Positions 30,975 through 40,432 are shown, counted from the first letter of the stretch. The stretch is DNA of 64,000 bases from Listeria monocytogenes (GCF_900187225.1 NZ_LT906436.1:1240001-1304000), one strand, 5' to 3'. Notes: generated by a model not told the origin, from the letters alone. A program made the numbers and translations.

Positions 30975-30980
30975 TATAAT
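30975..30980 (+). promoter_or_regulatory. Candidate -10 element of luxS
   Basis: TATAAT lies 27 bases before the luxS ATG, directly after the parC terminator. The -35 position (TATGCA) is poor. Confidence 0.4.
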
Positions 30981-31006
30981 AACAAAGAATAAGAGGAGGG
31001 ATACGC

Positions 31007-31474
31007 ATGGCAGAAAAAATGAATGTAGAAAGTTTTAATTTAGACCATACGAAAGTAAAAGCACCTTTTGTGAGACTGGCGGGAACGAAAGTGGGCGTCC
31101 ATGGAGATGAAATATACAAATATGATGTTCGCTTTAAACAACCTAATAAAGAACATATGGAAATGCCAGCGCTACACTCTTTAGAACATTTGATGGCAGA
31201 ACTTGCAAGAAATCATACTGATAAATTAGTAGACATTAGCCCAATGGGATGTCAAACAGGTTTCTACGTATCATTGATAAATCATAGTGACTACGATGAT
31301 GTGCTAGAAATCATTGCGACAACATTAAACGATGTTATCCAGGCAACTGAAGTTCCAGCATGCAATGAAGTTCAATGCGGCTGGGCAGCGAGCCATAGTT
31401 TAGAAGGCGCCCAAGCTTTGGCAGCTGAATTTCTAGCTAAAAGAAGCGAATGGAAAAATGTATTTGGCGAATAA
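31007..31474 (+). CDS. luxS: S-ribosylhomocysteine lyase LuxS
   Basis: LuxS cleaves S-ribosylhomocysteine to homocysteine and the AI-2 precursor DPD, part of the activated methyl cycle. The product is 155 residues, the family length. The Fe/Zn ligands lie in HSLEH (His57, His61) and in EVQCGWA. The catalytic Cys is in MGCQTGFY (Cys82). AAGAGGAGGG precedes the ATG. It stands alone between terminators. Its partner pfs is not in the window. Confidence 0.98.
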   Translation: MAEKMNVESFNLDHTKVKAPFVRLAGTKVGVHGDEIYKYDVRFKQPNKEHMEMPALHSLEHLMAELARNHTDKLVDISPMGCQTGFYVSLINHSDYDDVLEIIATTLNDVIQATEVPACNEVQCGWAASHSLEGAQALAAEFLAKRSEWKNVFGE

Positions 31475-31479
31475 ATGTA

Positions 31480-31516
31480 AAGCATCTAGCCTTTAATTAG
31501 GCTAGATGTTTTTTGT
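31480..31516 (+). terminator. luxS terminator
   Basis: CATCTAGCC and GGCTAGATG form a 9-base stem with a short loop and T6. Confidence 0.92.
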
Positions 31517-31800
31517 ATACTAAATATGAAAGTGCATTCTCGATAAATGACATATTTCCGACATAATTATTGGCTTTTACTAGTGTATGAAATACTGCAA
31601 AATCAGCGATTCTACAGGTCTTTTCTTATTTATAATCATTATTAATTGATTGTTTGATTAATTTGCATAAAAAAAGTTCACAATTTATCCATTGGTATAT
31701 ACCAAAATTGGGTATATAATTTAAATCATTAAGACAAACTATTAGCTGTCTTAAAGGTTTCCAATGACAAGCATTCTAACTAAGAGAGGAACAACACAAG
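31517..31800 (+). other. Intergenic region upstream of the first internalin
   Basis: This stretch between luxS and the first internalin is very A+T-rich. It holds the promoter and palindrome described at 31692-31720, a leader of about 70 bases, and AAGAGAGGAA as the internalin ribosome binding site. I saw no open frame with a ribosome binding site, no RNA gene and no convincing PrfA box. Confidence 0.6.
31692..31720 (+). promoter_or_regulatory. Promoter of the first internalin with palindrome over the -35
   Basis: TTGGTA (31692-31697), a 17-base spacer and TATAAT (31715-31720). The -35 lies within the perfect 14-base palindrome TTGGTATATACCAA (31692-31705), which may be a regulator site. Confidence 0.65.
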
Positions 31801-33534
31801 ATGTCAATAAAATCTAAAATTATGAAAATAGGAATTTGTAGTGTCATCGTACTAATGCCACTATCCCAAATTTCTTTACCAAGTTTTGCCGCAGAAGAGG
31901 TAGCGGACGATGCAAGCCAAGATATTGTGAACATGCCTGATTCTGCACTAAAAGCACAACTAAACCAAATAATTGGTCAAGCAGCCACGGCGGATATTAC
32001 AAAAGCTCAAATGTTAGGTTTTGATAGTATAGGTTTATATGGTTCCATTACGGATTTAACAGGTCTTGAAGCTGCAACTAACCTCAAGACATTAACGATA
32101 AATAATGCAACTATAACTAATTATGAATCGGTAGCGAAATTAACTAATCTGAATATCCTATGGATTGAAACTTCTAATTTAACTTCAAATTTACTACCTG
32201 ATTTAAATGGTTTAACCAATTTAACTACTATGTCACTATCTAATAATAAGCTAGACAACTCGGTTTATCCAAAGATTAAAAATCTATCCAATTTAGCTAA
32301 CCTTAATTTATCTTCAAATCCAGGAATCACTAATATTAGTGAGCTACGGAGTTTGGCTAATCTTACTACCTTAAATGTTTCCAACTGTCAGATAGCTGAT
32401 TTAAGCGGTTTGGATGCTTTTCCAAAAATAACTACTTTCAATGGAGGAACCCAACGTTATACTCCACTGGAAGAAACAGCAATTAAAAGTAAAACCCTTA
32501 ATTACAATGCGACAGAGCAAACTATGTTTATTCCTTTTGACATAATGACACCAAGTTCTATTACCAACTTTAATGGTGCAAAGATTACACCTTCTTATCA
32601 ACCTGATATGTATATGATAGAAATGAACAACGGAGTTATTGATGGTAGTAGAATGACTGGATCGATTGAGGGGATTACAGTAAGTGATGTGACGCCAAGT
32701 GAGTTTGACCAGTTTGAAAAATTCACTTTATATACCTTATTTGATTTTTCAAAAGCAGGGACACCAGACAATTTAGTAGGAAAAACATATACTGTAAGTG
32801 CAGCGGGCATACAAAAATTCACGGTTGATCACTCCGTAGGTATCACTGCTGAAGGGAACATAACTTATGTAGCTGGTGAAACAGTTACACCAGAAAAATT
32901 CTTAGCAGATATTAAAGCCGATGCGAACGGCGCGACAATTACGAGTGACGTGGCAGAAAAAGTAAATTTTGCAACGCCAGGCACCTATACCGTGACACTA
33001 AATGCACAAAATACTCTTGGTGTGAAAAGTGAACCATTCCAAGTGACAGTAACAGTTGAAGCGAAAACAGTTATCACAGCTGATCCAGAAGTAACTTATA
33101 GTCTAAACGAAGCAAAAACAGAAGAAGAATTCTTAACAGAAATTAAAGCTATGACCAATAACGAAACACCAATTACCAGTGATTTTGCGACAGTTGTAGA
33201 CTTTACAAAACCAGGTAAATACACAGTGACACTCAATGCGGAATCAGCTCTCCAAAAAGCTGCGCCACTTACTGTGACAGTAAAAATAAGTGAAACAATA
33301 CCGAATCCAGAACCAACGCCAGGCCCGGATTCAATACCTGAATCAGAGCCAACAGACCCAGCCAATCCGGCTAATTCGATCTACCCGGTCGACCCTGTAG
33401 TTGAGATTTCAACCAACACACCAGTAACCACAATGAAATTATTACCGAAAACAGGTGATTCACTACCAGTAAATGGCATAGTAGTAGGATTCCTAGTTCT
33501 TGGATTAGGCGTTATGATTGCGCGTAAAAAATAA
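31801..33534 (+). CDS. LPxTG-anchored internalin-family surface protein (first of pair)
   Basis: The 577-residue protein begins with a signal peptide (hydrophobic core, then LPSFAAEE). An internalin cap and about six leucine-rich repeats follow at roughly residues 60-225 (LTGLEAATNLKTLTINNATI, NLNLSSNPGITNI). Next come an inter-repeat/Ig-like region and two related modules of about 80 residues each (ITAEGNITYVAGETVTPEKF and ITADPEVTYSLNEAKTEEEF). A Pro-rich linker leads to the sorting signal LPKTG, a membrane segment and ARKK. Sortase A should anchor it to the wall. Its place after luxS matches lmo1289 of EGD-e. A host ligand is not known to me. Confidence 0.92.
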   Translation: MSIKSKIMKIGICSVIVLMPLSQISLPSFAAEEVADDASQDIVNMPDSALKAQLNQIIGQAATADITKAQMLGFDSIGLYGSITDLTGLEAATNLKTLTINNATITNYESVAKLTNLNILWIETSNLTSNLLPDLNGLTNLTTMSLSNNKLDNSVYPKIKNLSNLANLNLSSNPGITNISELRSLANLTTLNVSNCQIADLSGLDAFPKITTFNGGTQRYTPLEETAIKSKTLNYNATEQTMFIPFDIMTPSSITNFNGAKITPSYQPDMYMIEMNNGVIDGSRMTGSIEGITVSDVTPSEFDQFEKFTLYTLFDFSKAGTPDNLVGKTYTVSAAGIQKFTVDHSVGITAEGNITYVAGETVTPEKFLADIKADANGATITSDVAEKVNFATPGTYTVTLNAQNTLGVKSEPFQVTVTVEAKTVITADPEVTYSLNEAKTEEEFLTEIKAMTNNETPITSDFATVVDFTKPGKYTVTLNAESALQKAAPLTVTVKISETIPNPEPTPGPDSIPESEPTDPANPANSIYPVDPVVEISTNTPVTTMKLLPKTGDSLPVNGIVVGFLVLGLGVMIARKK

Positions 33535-33546
33535 ACAAACAAAAAA

Positions 33547-33585
33547 ACTATCCGTTCCAATATATTGGAACGGATAGTTTTTTTG
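33547..33585 (+). terminator. Terminator of the first internalin
   Basis: A 17-base perfect inverted repeat centred on ATAT (AACTATCCGTTCCAATA and its complement), then T7. The outer arms recur in the terminator at 35666. Confidence 0.92.
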
Positions 33586-33865
33586 TTTGTTTGAAAGTAT
33601 CTGATTTCATTTCGACAAATTTTCGACAAAAATAGCCCTTTTTATTACTAGTTTAAATGCTAAATAAAATCCGCATAAAATCAGGGGATGCGAACAGAAA
33701 AGTCCAAAAAAGATACTGAATTTCGCTTTTTCAGCCATTTTTGTACACATTTTGTCTATTGGTCTTATATGCTGAGGAGACTATAATTACATCATAAAGT
33801 TCCTTTTGAGGATGCCTATTAAAATTTTCTAGACTAATATAACAGAGTGGAGAGGATAATGACTT
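33586..33865 (+). other. Intergenic region between the two internalins
   Basis: This A+T-rich stretch contains the promoter at 33759-33787 and GGAGAGG as ribosome binding site. No open frame with good signals and no RNA structure were recognised. Together with the terminator, the two internalin genes are separated by 331 bases, so they are independent units. Confidence 0.6.
33759..33787 (+). promoter_or_regulatory. Promoter of the second internalin
   Basis: TTGGTC (33759-33764), a 17-base spacer and TATAAT (33782-33787), about 80 bases before the ATG. The core resembles that of the first internalin (TTGGTA, 17, TATAAT). Confidence 0.65.
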
Positions 33866-35662
33866 ATGTCAGTTAAATCAAATATCGTAAAAATTGGGGT
33901 ATGTTTTGCCGTACTTGCAGTCCCAGTTTCGCAAACAACATTACCAGTATTTGCTGCAGAGCAACCTGGATTAAAAGCAAGTCAGGATAACGTAAATATT
34001 CCAGATTCAACATTTAAAGCCTACTTAAATGGACTACTAGGACAAGCGAGTACAGCAAATATTACAGAAGCGCAAATGGATTCATTAACATATATTACTC
34101 TAGAAAATATAAATGTTACTGATTTAACAGGCATTGAATATGCTCACAATATAAAAGATTTAACTATAAATAATATTCATGCAACAAACTATAATCAAAT
34201 AAGCGGGCTTAGTAATCTTGAACGCTTACGCATTATGGGAGCCGATGTTACATCCGATAAAATTCCGAATTTAAGTGGGTTGACTAATTTAACTCTACTG
34301 GATCTTTCACACAGTGCTCATGATGATTCTATTTTAACCAAAATAAACACACTGCCTAAAGTTACTAGCATCGACCTTAGTTACAATGGTGCAATAACAG
34401 ATATCATGCCACTTAAAACAATGCCAGAACTTAAGAGCTTAAATATTCAATTTGATGGTGTGCATGATTATCGAGGGATTGAAGATTTTCCTAAATTGAA
34501 TACACTGCTTGCATATGGCCAAACCATAGGCGGTAAAAAACTGATTAACTCCGATATTAAAAGTAGCAAATTAACTTATAACGCAGAAAATCAAACATTA
34601 TACGTCCCATTCAGCTTGATGACGGAACGGACTGTTAATTATGATGGCTATGTACCAGATTTTGTGAAATCAACTGCTAGCAGCGACACTTACTTTACAA
34701 TGAATGAGCAACAAGTAAATGGTAATCGCCTAACAATTACAAGCGACGGTTTAACAGTAAGTGATGTGAGTAAAACTGATTTTGATAATCTTGAAAAAAT
34801 GGAATACAACGCGAGAATTGATTTGAGTTATCAATCTTATAACACTCCGGAACAATTCCAAAATGGTGGCTCTTATACTATCTCGATGCCAATCTATGAT
34901 CATTACTTCACTGTTGACCATTCTTTGAATATCACAGCTGATAGTGAAAAAACATATATAGAAAATCAACCAGTTACAGAAGCAACGTTTTTAGCAGATA
35001 TTCATGCAAAAACTGATGACGGATCGACCGTTACAAGTGATTTCGCTGATAAAGTAGATTTCAATACTCCTGGGACGTACACAGTTACTCTACAATCCGA
35101 GAATAATGCCGGATTAAAAGCAACACCTGTTCAAGTAAACGTAACAATTAAAGCGAAGACAACGATTACTGCAGATGAAAAAATCACTTATAAAGTAGAC
35201 ACATCTAAAACAGAAGCAGCATTTCTAGCAGATATTAAAGCAACAACAAATGATGGAACAGCGATTACAAGTGATTTTGCGACTGTTGTAGATCTTTCCA
35301 AACCTGGAAAATATGTCGTTACACTAAACGCAGAAAATGATTTACAAAAAGCTTTGCCAGTGCAAGTGATGGTTATTGTTGAAAAAGAAACACCAATACC
35401 AGACCCGACGCCTACACCAACACCGGACCCAACACCAACACCAGATCCAAGTCCAACACCTAATCCGGTTATCAACCCAAACGTAAATAAACCAGAAGTG
35501 CCAAGTTACAAAATTCCATCGTTAACTGTAAATGAGAAAAAAGCTAAAGCAGAACCAAGTAAAGAGGCTTTACCTAAAACAGGGGATTCCTTACCTGTAG
35601 CAGGTGCAACAGTAGGATTTCTATTAATTGGCTTAAGTTGGTTTGTTTCTAGGAAAAAATAA
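33866..35662 (+). CDS. LPxTG-anchored internalin-family surface protein (second of pair)
   Basis: The 598-residue protein is a paralogue of the preceding gene, with the same plan. A signal peptide ends LPVFAAEQ; a short leucine-rich repeat block spans roughly residues 70-225 (LTGIEYAHNIKDLTINNIHA, LTNLTLLDLSHSAHD). Two related 80-residue Ig-like modules follow, then a PDPTPTPTPDP-type linker, the sorting signal LPKTG, a hydrophobic segment and SRKK. Repeats are more divergent than in the first gene, while the C-terminal modules are closely similar. The place and length match lmo1290 of EGD-e. GGAGAGG precedes the ATG. Confidence 0.92.
   Translation: MSVKSNIVKIGVCFAVLAVPVSQTTLPVFAAEQPGLKASQDNVNIPDSTFKAYLNGLLGQASTANITEAQMDSLTYITLENINVTDLTGIEYAHNIKDLTINNIHATNYNQISGLSNLERLRIMGADVTSDKIPNLSGLTNLTLLDLSHSAHDDSILTKINTLPKVTSIDLSYNGAITDIMPLKTMPELKSLNIQFDGVHDYRGIEDFPKLNTLLAYGQTIGGKKLINSDIKSSKLTYNAENQTLYVPFSLMTERTVNYDGYVPDFVKSTASSDTYFTMNEQQVNGNRLTITSDGLTVSDVSKTDFDNLEKMEYNARIDLSYQSYNTPEQFQNGGSYTISMPIYDHYFTVDHSLNITADSEKTYIENQPVTEATFLADIHAKTDDGSTVTSDFADKVDFNTPGTYTVTLQSENNAGLKATPVQVNVTIKAKTTITADEKITYKVDTSKTEAAFLADIKATTNDGTAITSDFATVVDLSKPGKYVVTLNAENDLQKALPVQVMVIVEKETPIPDPTPTPTPDPTPTPDPSPTPNPVINPNVNKPEVPSYKIPSLTVNEKKAKAEPSKEALPKTGDSLPVAGATVGFLLIGLSWFVSRKK
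35401..35470 (+). repeat. Pro-Thr-Asp-Pro coding repeat in internalin linker
   Basis: Tandem short units of the CCAACACC-GACCC type encode PTPTPDPTPTPDPSPTPNP. This is the kind of repeat that can expand or contract between strains and works as a wall-spanning linker. Confidence 0.75.
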
Positions 35663-35665
35663 AAA

Positions 35666-35701
35666 ATAACTATCCGCCCACTTAAGGGCGGATAGTTATT
35701 T
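35666..35701. terminator. Bidirectional terminator, second internalin / oatA
   Basis: ATAACTATCCGCCC and GGGCGGATAGTTAT form a 14-base stem. It lies between the internalin stop and the oatA stop and overlaps the latter. Outer arms match the terminator at 33547. Confidence 0.88.
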
Positions 35702-37564
35702 GTTCATGACGCTAGTTAACATGGCGACATAAGCTTGAGCGCCAGCTTTAGTTAAATGAACACCATCTGGAGCAAAGTACTGAGATTGACCACTGGATCT
35801 TGAATACCAATCAACAACAGTTACATTAGGTCGTGAAGCAGCATTGGCAATACTTTTATTTACATCCGATTGCCAACCACGAGGAACCCGTGTGTTAACT
35901 AAGTAAATCGTTGCTTTATCAAATTGATCTAATAAATCGTTTAACTGGTCTTCTGTGAAGGGACCATTTGTACCAAGTTCGAGAATGACAGAGCTATTTT
36001 CACTATTGAATTTTTTATAGCCGGTAGCAGTTGTAATGGCATCTCGTAATTGACGTCCAACTAGACCATCAATTGTGATATTAGGAACTGCCTCTTTCAA
36101 GTATGGTTCAATATCAAGCATGACCGAATCACCAATTGCCACCGTTTGCGTAATTATTGTTTTTGGAGTAGCAGCTGATTTATTTTTATTGTCTGGTTTT
36201 TGTGTTTCTTTTTGTTCGCTAGCTTTATTTGAGTCTGCTTCTTTATCCTTAGTAGCTTTATCTTCTTTTTTATCATCTTTCTTCTCGTCTGGGGTAGAGG
36301 TGGTTGTTTTAACAGACGTTTGTTGTTTTTCTGCATTGGTGTTGACGGAAAGAACGTTTGACATGCCCAGCGTAAAGATTGCTAAAACAGCAACAACACC
36401 AGCAATGCTTAACCATTTACCAACAGGTTTATTTTTCCAAATGAAATAGTTTTTATCTTTGAAGCCTTTAAAATAGTTAATAAAACCATTTTTTCGAATT
36501 GGAGTCTCAATAAAGCGGAAAGATAATTCAGCAATAATAAAAGTAGCCGCAACTTGTAGGATAGCTCGCCATATATTAGGCTGAGTAATTTCTAGTACTG
36601 GTGTAGTCAATGTTATAATTGGATAGTGCCATAAATAAATACCATAAGATCTTGTTCCAATCCATCTAAGTGGTTTAAAACTGAAAATCTTGCTTAGATA
36701 AGAAGCGGGGTGCGAGATAGTTGCAATCATAATAACGCCTAGAATTGCAACGAATAACAAGCCACCACGGTATAAGAAAGGTTGATATTCACTTACAAAA
36801 GCTGTGAATAGAATAAAACATAAAATACTGATTGTTCCCGCAATATTGAGAACTGCCTTACTTTTCCTTGGAACCACAGGACTAAGGCGATTGAAAGGCC
36901 AAACAAATGCAAGTGCACAACCTGCTAGCAAATCAAATGCTCTCGTATCCGTGCCGTAATAAACACGACTTGGATCTGTTCCAGGAACGTACAAAATCGT
37001 CATCCAAACTGCGGAAAGAAGACCAAGGCCAATGACGATTTTTAATAATAGTTTCGGATTTTTGACCCATTTGAGAAACACCAGTAAAAAAGCGGGCCAG
37101 ATTAAATAAAATTGTTCTTCAATGGCTAGTGACCATAAGTTTTTAAGTGGTGATGGAAGTCCAAAAGAATCAAAATAAGAAACATTGTGGAAAATAAACC
37201 ACCAGTTACTTACATAAAAGAAAGAAGCAATCGCATCGCCACGTAAGTTTTTTAAGATTTCTGGATGGAAGAAGACGGAATAGATGACAACAACCACAAT
37301 CATTACATAAACTGCAGGAATGAGTCGTCGAAAACGTCTAATCCAAAATTGTTTTAATTGAAGTGATTGGTTTTTTTCCCATTGCGTTAATAAAATATTT
37401 GTAATTAAATAACCAGATAAGACGAAAAATATGTCTACGCCAATGAATCCACCTTTAGCCCAGCTAAAATTCAAGTGGTAGGCGATTACAGCAATAACTG
37501 CGAGTGCTCGAAGTCCATCAATACTCGGAACATATTTTCTACTGTAGCGAGTAGTCCTTTTCAA
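35696..37564 (-). CDS. oatA: Peptidoglycan O-acetyltransferase OatA
   Basis: OatA acetylates the C6 hydroxyl of N-acetylmuramic acid, giving lysozyme resistance. The 622-residue protein has two parts. The N-terminal acyltransferase_3 domain (about residues 10-360) has ten or so membrane segments and the motif GLRALAVIAVIAYHL; further SLAIEEQFYLIWP. After a last membrane segment and a Lys/Glu-rich linker (about 405-470), an extracellular SGNH esterase-like domain shows AIGDSVMLD, LGTNGPF and the catalytic DGVHL. In L. monocytogenes OatA is encoded at this place (lmo1291). It is transcribed against the internalins. Confidence 0.95.
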   Translation of the reverse strand: MKRTTRYSRKYVPSIDGLRALAVIAVIAYHLNFSWAKGGFIGVDIFFVLSGYLITNILLTQWEKNQSLQLKQFWIRRFRRLIPAVYVMIVVVVIYSVFFHPEILKNLRGDAIASFFYVSNWWFIFHNVSYFDSFGLPSPLKNLWSLAIEEQFYLIWPAFLLVFLKWVKNPKLLLKIVIGLGLLSAVWMTILYVPGTDPSRVYYGTDTRAFDLLAGCALAFVWPFNRLSPVVPRKSKAVLNIAGTISILCFILFTAFVSEYQPFLYRGGLLFVAILGVIMIATISHPASYLSKIFSFKPLRWIGTRSYGIYLWHYPIITLTTPVLEITQPNIWRAILQVAATFIIAELSFRFIETPIRKNGFINYFKGFKDKNYFIWKNKPVGKWLSIAGVVAVLAIFTLGMSNVLSVNTNAEKQQTSVKTTTSTPDEKKDDKKEDKATKDKEADSNKASEQKETQKPDNKNKSAATPKTIITQTVAIGDSVMLDIEPYLKEAVPNITIDGLVGRQLRDAITTATGYKKFNSENSSVILELGTNGPFTEDQLNDLLDQFDKATIYLVNTRVPRGWQSDVNKSIANAASRPNVTVVDWYSRSSGQSQYFAPDGVHLTKAGAQAYVAMLTSVMNK

Positions 37565-37776
37565 AATAACATCTCCTATTTGTGATAAGTAAATATGTGT
37601 GTGTAAACCTAGACAGAGATAGTAAAGAGATCTGTTTTTAGCTCCATACTATAATACCACACATAAATCAAGAAGTAATTTAAAATGCTGAATTAATTGA
37701 TAGATTTTAAAAATTTGAGTATATTTGCTTATTTTTGTTATAGTAAATATAAGTAAAAAGTTTGGGGGGAAGCATT

Positions 37777-38475
37777 TTGACGGAAATTTTTGCCCATCGA
37801 GGCAGTAGTGGAACGCATCCGGAAAATACACTACCAGCAATGAAAGCAGCGATTTTATCTGGCGCAGACGGTATCGAACTTGACATTCATGTTCTTAAAA
37901 GTGGTGAACTAATCGTCATGCACGATGAACGCGTCGATAGGACTACAAATGGGACTGGTTTTTTAAAAGATTACACACTTTCAGAAGTGAAAAAATTAGT
38001 GATTGGTAAACGGCTTTTCCGTAAAATCCGTGTGCCAACTTTGGAAGAAATTTTTAAGTTGGTGAGTGGCACTGATATGATACTAAATATTGAGTTGAAA
38101 ACGGATGTCTTTGAATATGAAGGAATCGAACAAAAAGTTTTAGCATTAGCGGATAAATTTCCTGAAGTCAAACGAATGTACTCTTCGTTTAACCCAGATA
38201 CACTCATTCGGCTGAGAGATTTAAATCCTACCGCCAAACTAGCTTTAATTACACACGAAAACTTAGATGAAGTATTGCCATTACATGAAAAAATTCAGCT
38301 TGATGCAGTGCATCCACCAGTAAAAGCAATGAAAAACCCAATTTTAAAACAAATCGCAGCACGCTATTGGACGGTGAACAAGGAGGAAACTATCACGCAT
38401 TTTATAGATGCCAATGTTAAAGGAATGATGACTGATTTTCCTGAAAGGGCAGCGGCACTAAGAAATAATAAATAA
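37777..38475 (+). CDS. Glycerophosphodiester phosphodiesterase (GDPD/UgpQ type)
   Basis: The enzyme should release glycerol-3-phosphate from glycerophosphodiesters. The product is 232 residues from TTG 37777, with GGGGGGAAG upstream; a TTG at 37762 precedes that site and is rejected. Family residues are clear: FAHRGSSGTHPENT, ADGIELDIHVLKSGELIVMHDE and LNIELKTD, giving the HR, ExD and HD metal and catalytic set. There is no signal peptide, so it is cytoplasmic. glpD lies downstream after its own leader, so the pair could feed glycerol-3-phosphate to oxidation. Confidence 0.93.
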   Translation: MTEIFAHRGSSGTHPENTLPAMKAAILSGADGIELDIHVLKSGELIVMHDERVDRTTNGTGFLKDYTLSEVKKLVIGKRLFRKIRVPTLEEIFKLVSGTDMILNIELKTDVFEYEGIEQKVLALADKFPEVKRMYSSFNPDTLIRLRDLNPTAKLALITHENLDEVLPLHEKIQLDAVHPPVKAMKNPILKQIAARYWTVNKEETITHFIDANVKGMMTDFPERAAALRNNK

Positions 38476-38484
38476 TCTCCATGA

Positions 38485-38498
38485 GCAAAACGCTTTCA
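38485..38498. promoter_or_regulatory. Candidate cre site for CcpA at glpD
   Basis: GCAAAACGCTTTCA matches 12 of 14 positions of TGWAANCGNTNWCA and overlaps the -35 of the glpD promoter. Confidence 0.5.
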
Positions 38499-38522
38499 TT
38501 ATAAATCGTTAAAAGATATAAT
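38494..38522 (+). promoter_or_regulatory. Candidate glpD promoter
   Basis: TTTCAT and TATAAT (38517-38522) are 17 bases apart. The -10 is consensus and the -35 is poor, as expected for an activated or repressed promoter. Confidence 0.5.
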
Positions 38523-38559
38523 CATAATAAGTTAATAAATATTATTGTCTGAGATTCGG

Positions 38560-38611
38560 AGAGACTGCAAAAGGCGAGCGCAATCGTCTTACTTTGCAGT
38601 CTCTTTTTTTG
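38560..38611 (+). terminator. Leader terminator of glpD, likely GlpP antitermination target
   Basis: AGAGACTGCAAA and TTTGCAGTCTCT form a 12-base stem with a 21-base loop, then T7. It lies between the promoter and the glpD start. In B. subtilis an equivalent glpD leader terminator is controlled by GlpP with glycerol-3-phosphate. Confidence 0.75.
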
Positions 38612-38707
38612 TTTTTAAACTTAAAGCGTTTCAGTTAGATTGAAAAGTGGAAAAGTAACTAAGAAGGCATAATTCAGATGGTAAACAATTTGAAGGGGGC
38701 AAACAAA

Positions 38708-40384
38708 ATGGTACAATTATTTTCAGCGTTTGACAGAGAAACAATCGAAAGAAATCTTCAAGAGGAAAAATTTGATTTAGTCATCGTCGGTGGAGGAATT
38801 ACAGGAGCGGGAATCGCTTTAGATGCTACTTCACGAGGCATGAGTGTCGCGCTTGTTGAAATGGGTGATTTCGCGAGCGGAACATCGAGCCGTTCAACGA
38901 AATTAGTCCACGGTGGATTAAGATATTTACAACAATTTGAAATTAAAGAAGTAGCAGATTTAGGAAAAGAACGTGCGATAGTCTACGAAAATGGACCACA
39001 CGTAACGACTCCTGAATGGATGATGCTCCCGTTCCATAAAGGTGGCAATATGGGCAAAACTACCGCTTCGTTTGGTATTCGTTTATATGACTATTTAGCA
39101 GGTGTAAAGAAAAATGAACGACGTAAAATTCTAAGCGCAAAAGAAACACTAGCAAAAAATCCTTTCGTGAAAAAAGACGGCTTAAAAGGATCTGGTTACT
39201 ACGTAGAATACCGCACTGATGATGCGCGTTTAACAATAGAAGTAATGAAAAAAGCGGTAGAACTTGGAGCGAATGCCATTAACTATACAAAAGCAGAGCA
39301 TTTCTTATATGATGACAATAAACAAGTAGTTGGCGTAACCGTAACAGATCGTTTGTCGGGCAAAGCATACGATATTAAAGGACATCGAGTTATTAATGCT
39401 GCTGGTCCATGGGTAGATAAAGTAAGAAAATTAGATTACGCAACAAACAACAAACATTTACGCTTAACAAAAGGAATTCATTTGGTTATAGATAAACAAA
39501 AATTCCCGATGGAACAAGCTGTATACTTTGATACACCTGATGGCCGGATGGTTTTTGCTATTCCACGCGATAAAAAAGTATATGTTGGAACGACGGATAC
39601 TGTATACGACGAAGCAGTAATCAATCCAAAAGCTCTTGAATCTGATCATAATTATGTGATTAAGGCGATTAACTATATGTTCCCTGATGTGCATATTACC
39701 GAAAAAGATATTGAATCAAGTTGGGCTGGGGTTCGTCCACTTATCTATGAAGAAGGTAAAGATCCATCTGAAATTTCACGTAAAGATGAAGTTTGGTTTT
39801 CTGAAAGCGGCTTAATTACGATGGCAGGCGGTAAACTCACTGGTTACAGAAAAATGGCCGAAAAATTATTAGATGACGTTTCTAAAACATTAGCGAAAGA
39901 AACTGGTAAAAAGTATAAAACAGTTCAAACAAAACATTTACCAATTTCTGGTGGTGACATTGGTGGTTCAGAACAATTAGAAGCTTTCCTATCTAAAAAA
40001 GCGAAAGAAGGTAATAATCGTTTCGGCTGGACTTTAGAAGAAGGCCGTGAGATGGCTAAACGTTTTGGTAGTAATATCGATCAATTATTTACTTATGCAC
40101 AGGAACATAAAGAACAAAACGAAACCACTTTACCAAACAGTTTGTACGCTGAACTACGCTACTCAATTCAACATGAAGCAGTGACAACACCAATCGATTT
40201 CTTATTACGTCGCACTGGCTACTTGCTTTTCGATATGCCGTACTTACTTGAATGGAAAGGCGCTGTTGTGGATGAAATGGCTAAACAATTCCACTGGAGC
40301 GACGATGTAAAACAAACCTATATTGAGGAATTAAATATTCAAATTAATGATGCTAGAGAACCAGCTGATTGGCACGATAGATAA
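38708..40384 (+). CDS. glpD: Aerobic glycerol-3-phosphate dehydrogenase
   Basis: GlpD oxidises glycerol-3-phosphate to dihydroxyacetone phosphate and passes electrons to menaquinone at the membrane. The product is 558 residues from ATG 38708, behind GAAGGGGGC. The FAD-binding motif [21 protein letters not shown] begins near residue 21. [19 protein letters not shown], the GTTDT segment and [12 protein letters not shown] follow, all standard for the family. Expression is probably set by catabolite repression and leader antitermination, as described for the upstream sites. Confidence 0.97.
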   Translation: MVQLFSAFDRETIERNLQEEKFDLVIVGGGITGAGIALDATSRGMSVALVEMGDFASGTSSRSTKLVHGGLRYLQQFEIKEVADLGKERAIVYENGPHVTTPEWMMLPFHKGGNMGKTTASFGIRLYDYLAGVKKNERRKILSAKETLAKNPFVKKDGLKGSGYYVEYRTDDARLTIEVMKKAVELGANAINYTKAEHFLYDDNKQVVGVTVTDRLSGKAYDIKGHRVINAAGPWVDKVRKLDYATNNKHLRLTKGIHLVIDKQKFPMEQAVYFDTPDGRMVFAIPRDKKVYVGTTDTVYDEAVINPKALESDHNYVIKAINYMFPDVHITEKDIESSWAGVRPLIYEEGKDPSEISRKDEVWFSESGLITMAGGKLTGYRKMAEKLLDDVSKTLAKETGKKYKTVQTKHLPISGGDIGGSEQLEAFLSKKAKEGNNRFGWTLEEGREMAKRFGSNIDQLFTYAQEHKEQNETTLPNSLYAELRYSIQHEAVTTPIDFLLRRTGYLLFDMPYLLEWKGAVVDEMAKQFHWSDDVKQTYIEELNIQINDAREPADWHDR

Positions 40385-40393
40385 TTAAAATTC

Positions 40394-40432
40394 AAAAAGA
40401 GCGCAAATCTTTCAGGATTTGCGCTTTTTTTC
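40394..40432 (+). terminator. glpD terminator
   Basis: AAGAGCGCAAATC and GATTTGCGCTTTT pair around TTTCAG, then T-run. Confidence 0.92.

Noticed and set aside
31517..31800. PrfA box upstream of the internalins
   Set aside because: No sequence close to TTAACA-NN-TGTTAA with correct spacing was found before either internalin.
35401..35470. CRISPR-like tandem repeat
   Set aside because: The short repeats are in frame within an internalin gene, encode a Pro-Thr-Asp linker and have no unique spacers.
36075..36449. A 124-codon frame antisense to the oatA linker
   Set aside because: It overlaps the Lys/Asp-rich linker of OatA, and Ser/Val/Leu runs are the expected mirror of that composition.
38620..38640. 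Second cre site in the glpD leader (AAAGCGTTTCA)
   Set aside because: The central CG is present, but the flanking positions do not fit the 14-base consensus with correct spacing on either strand.
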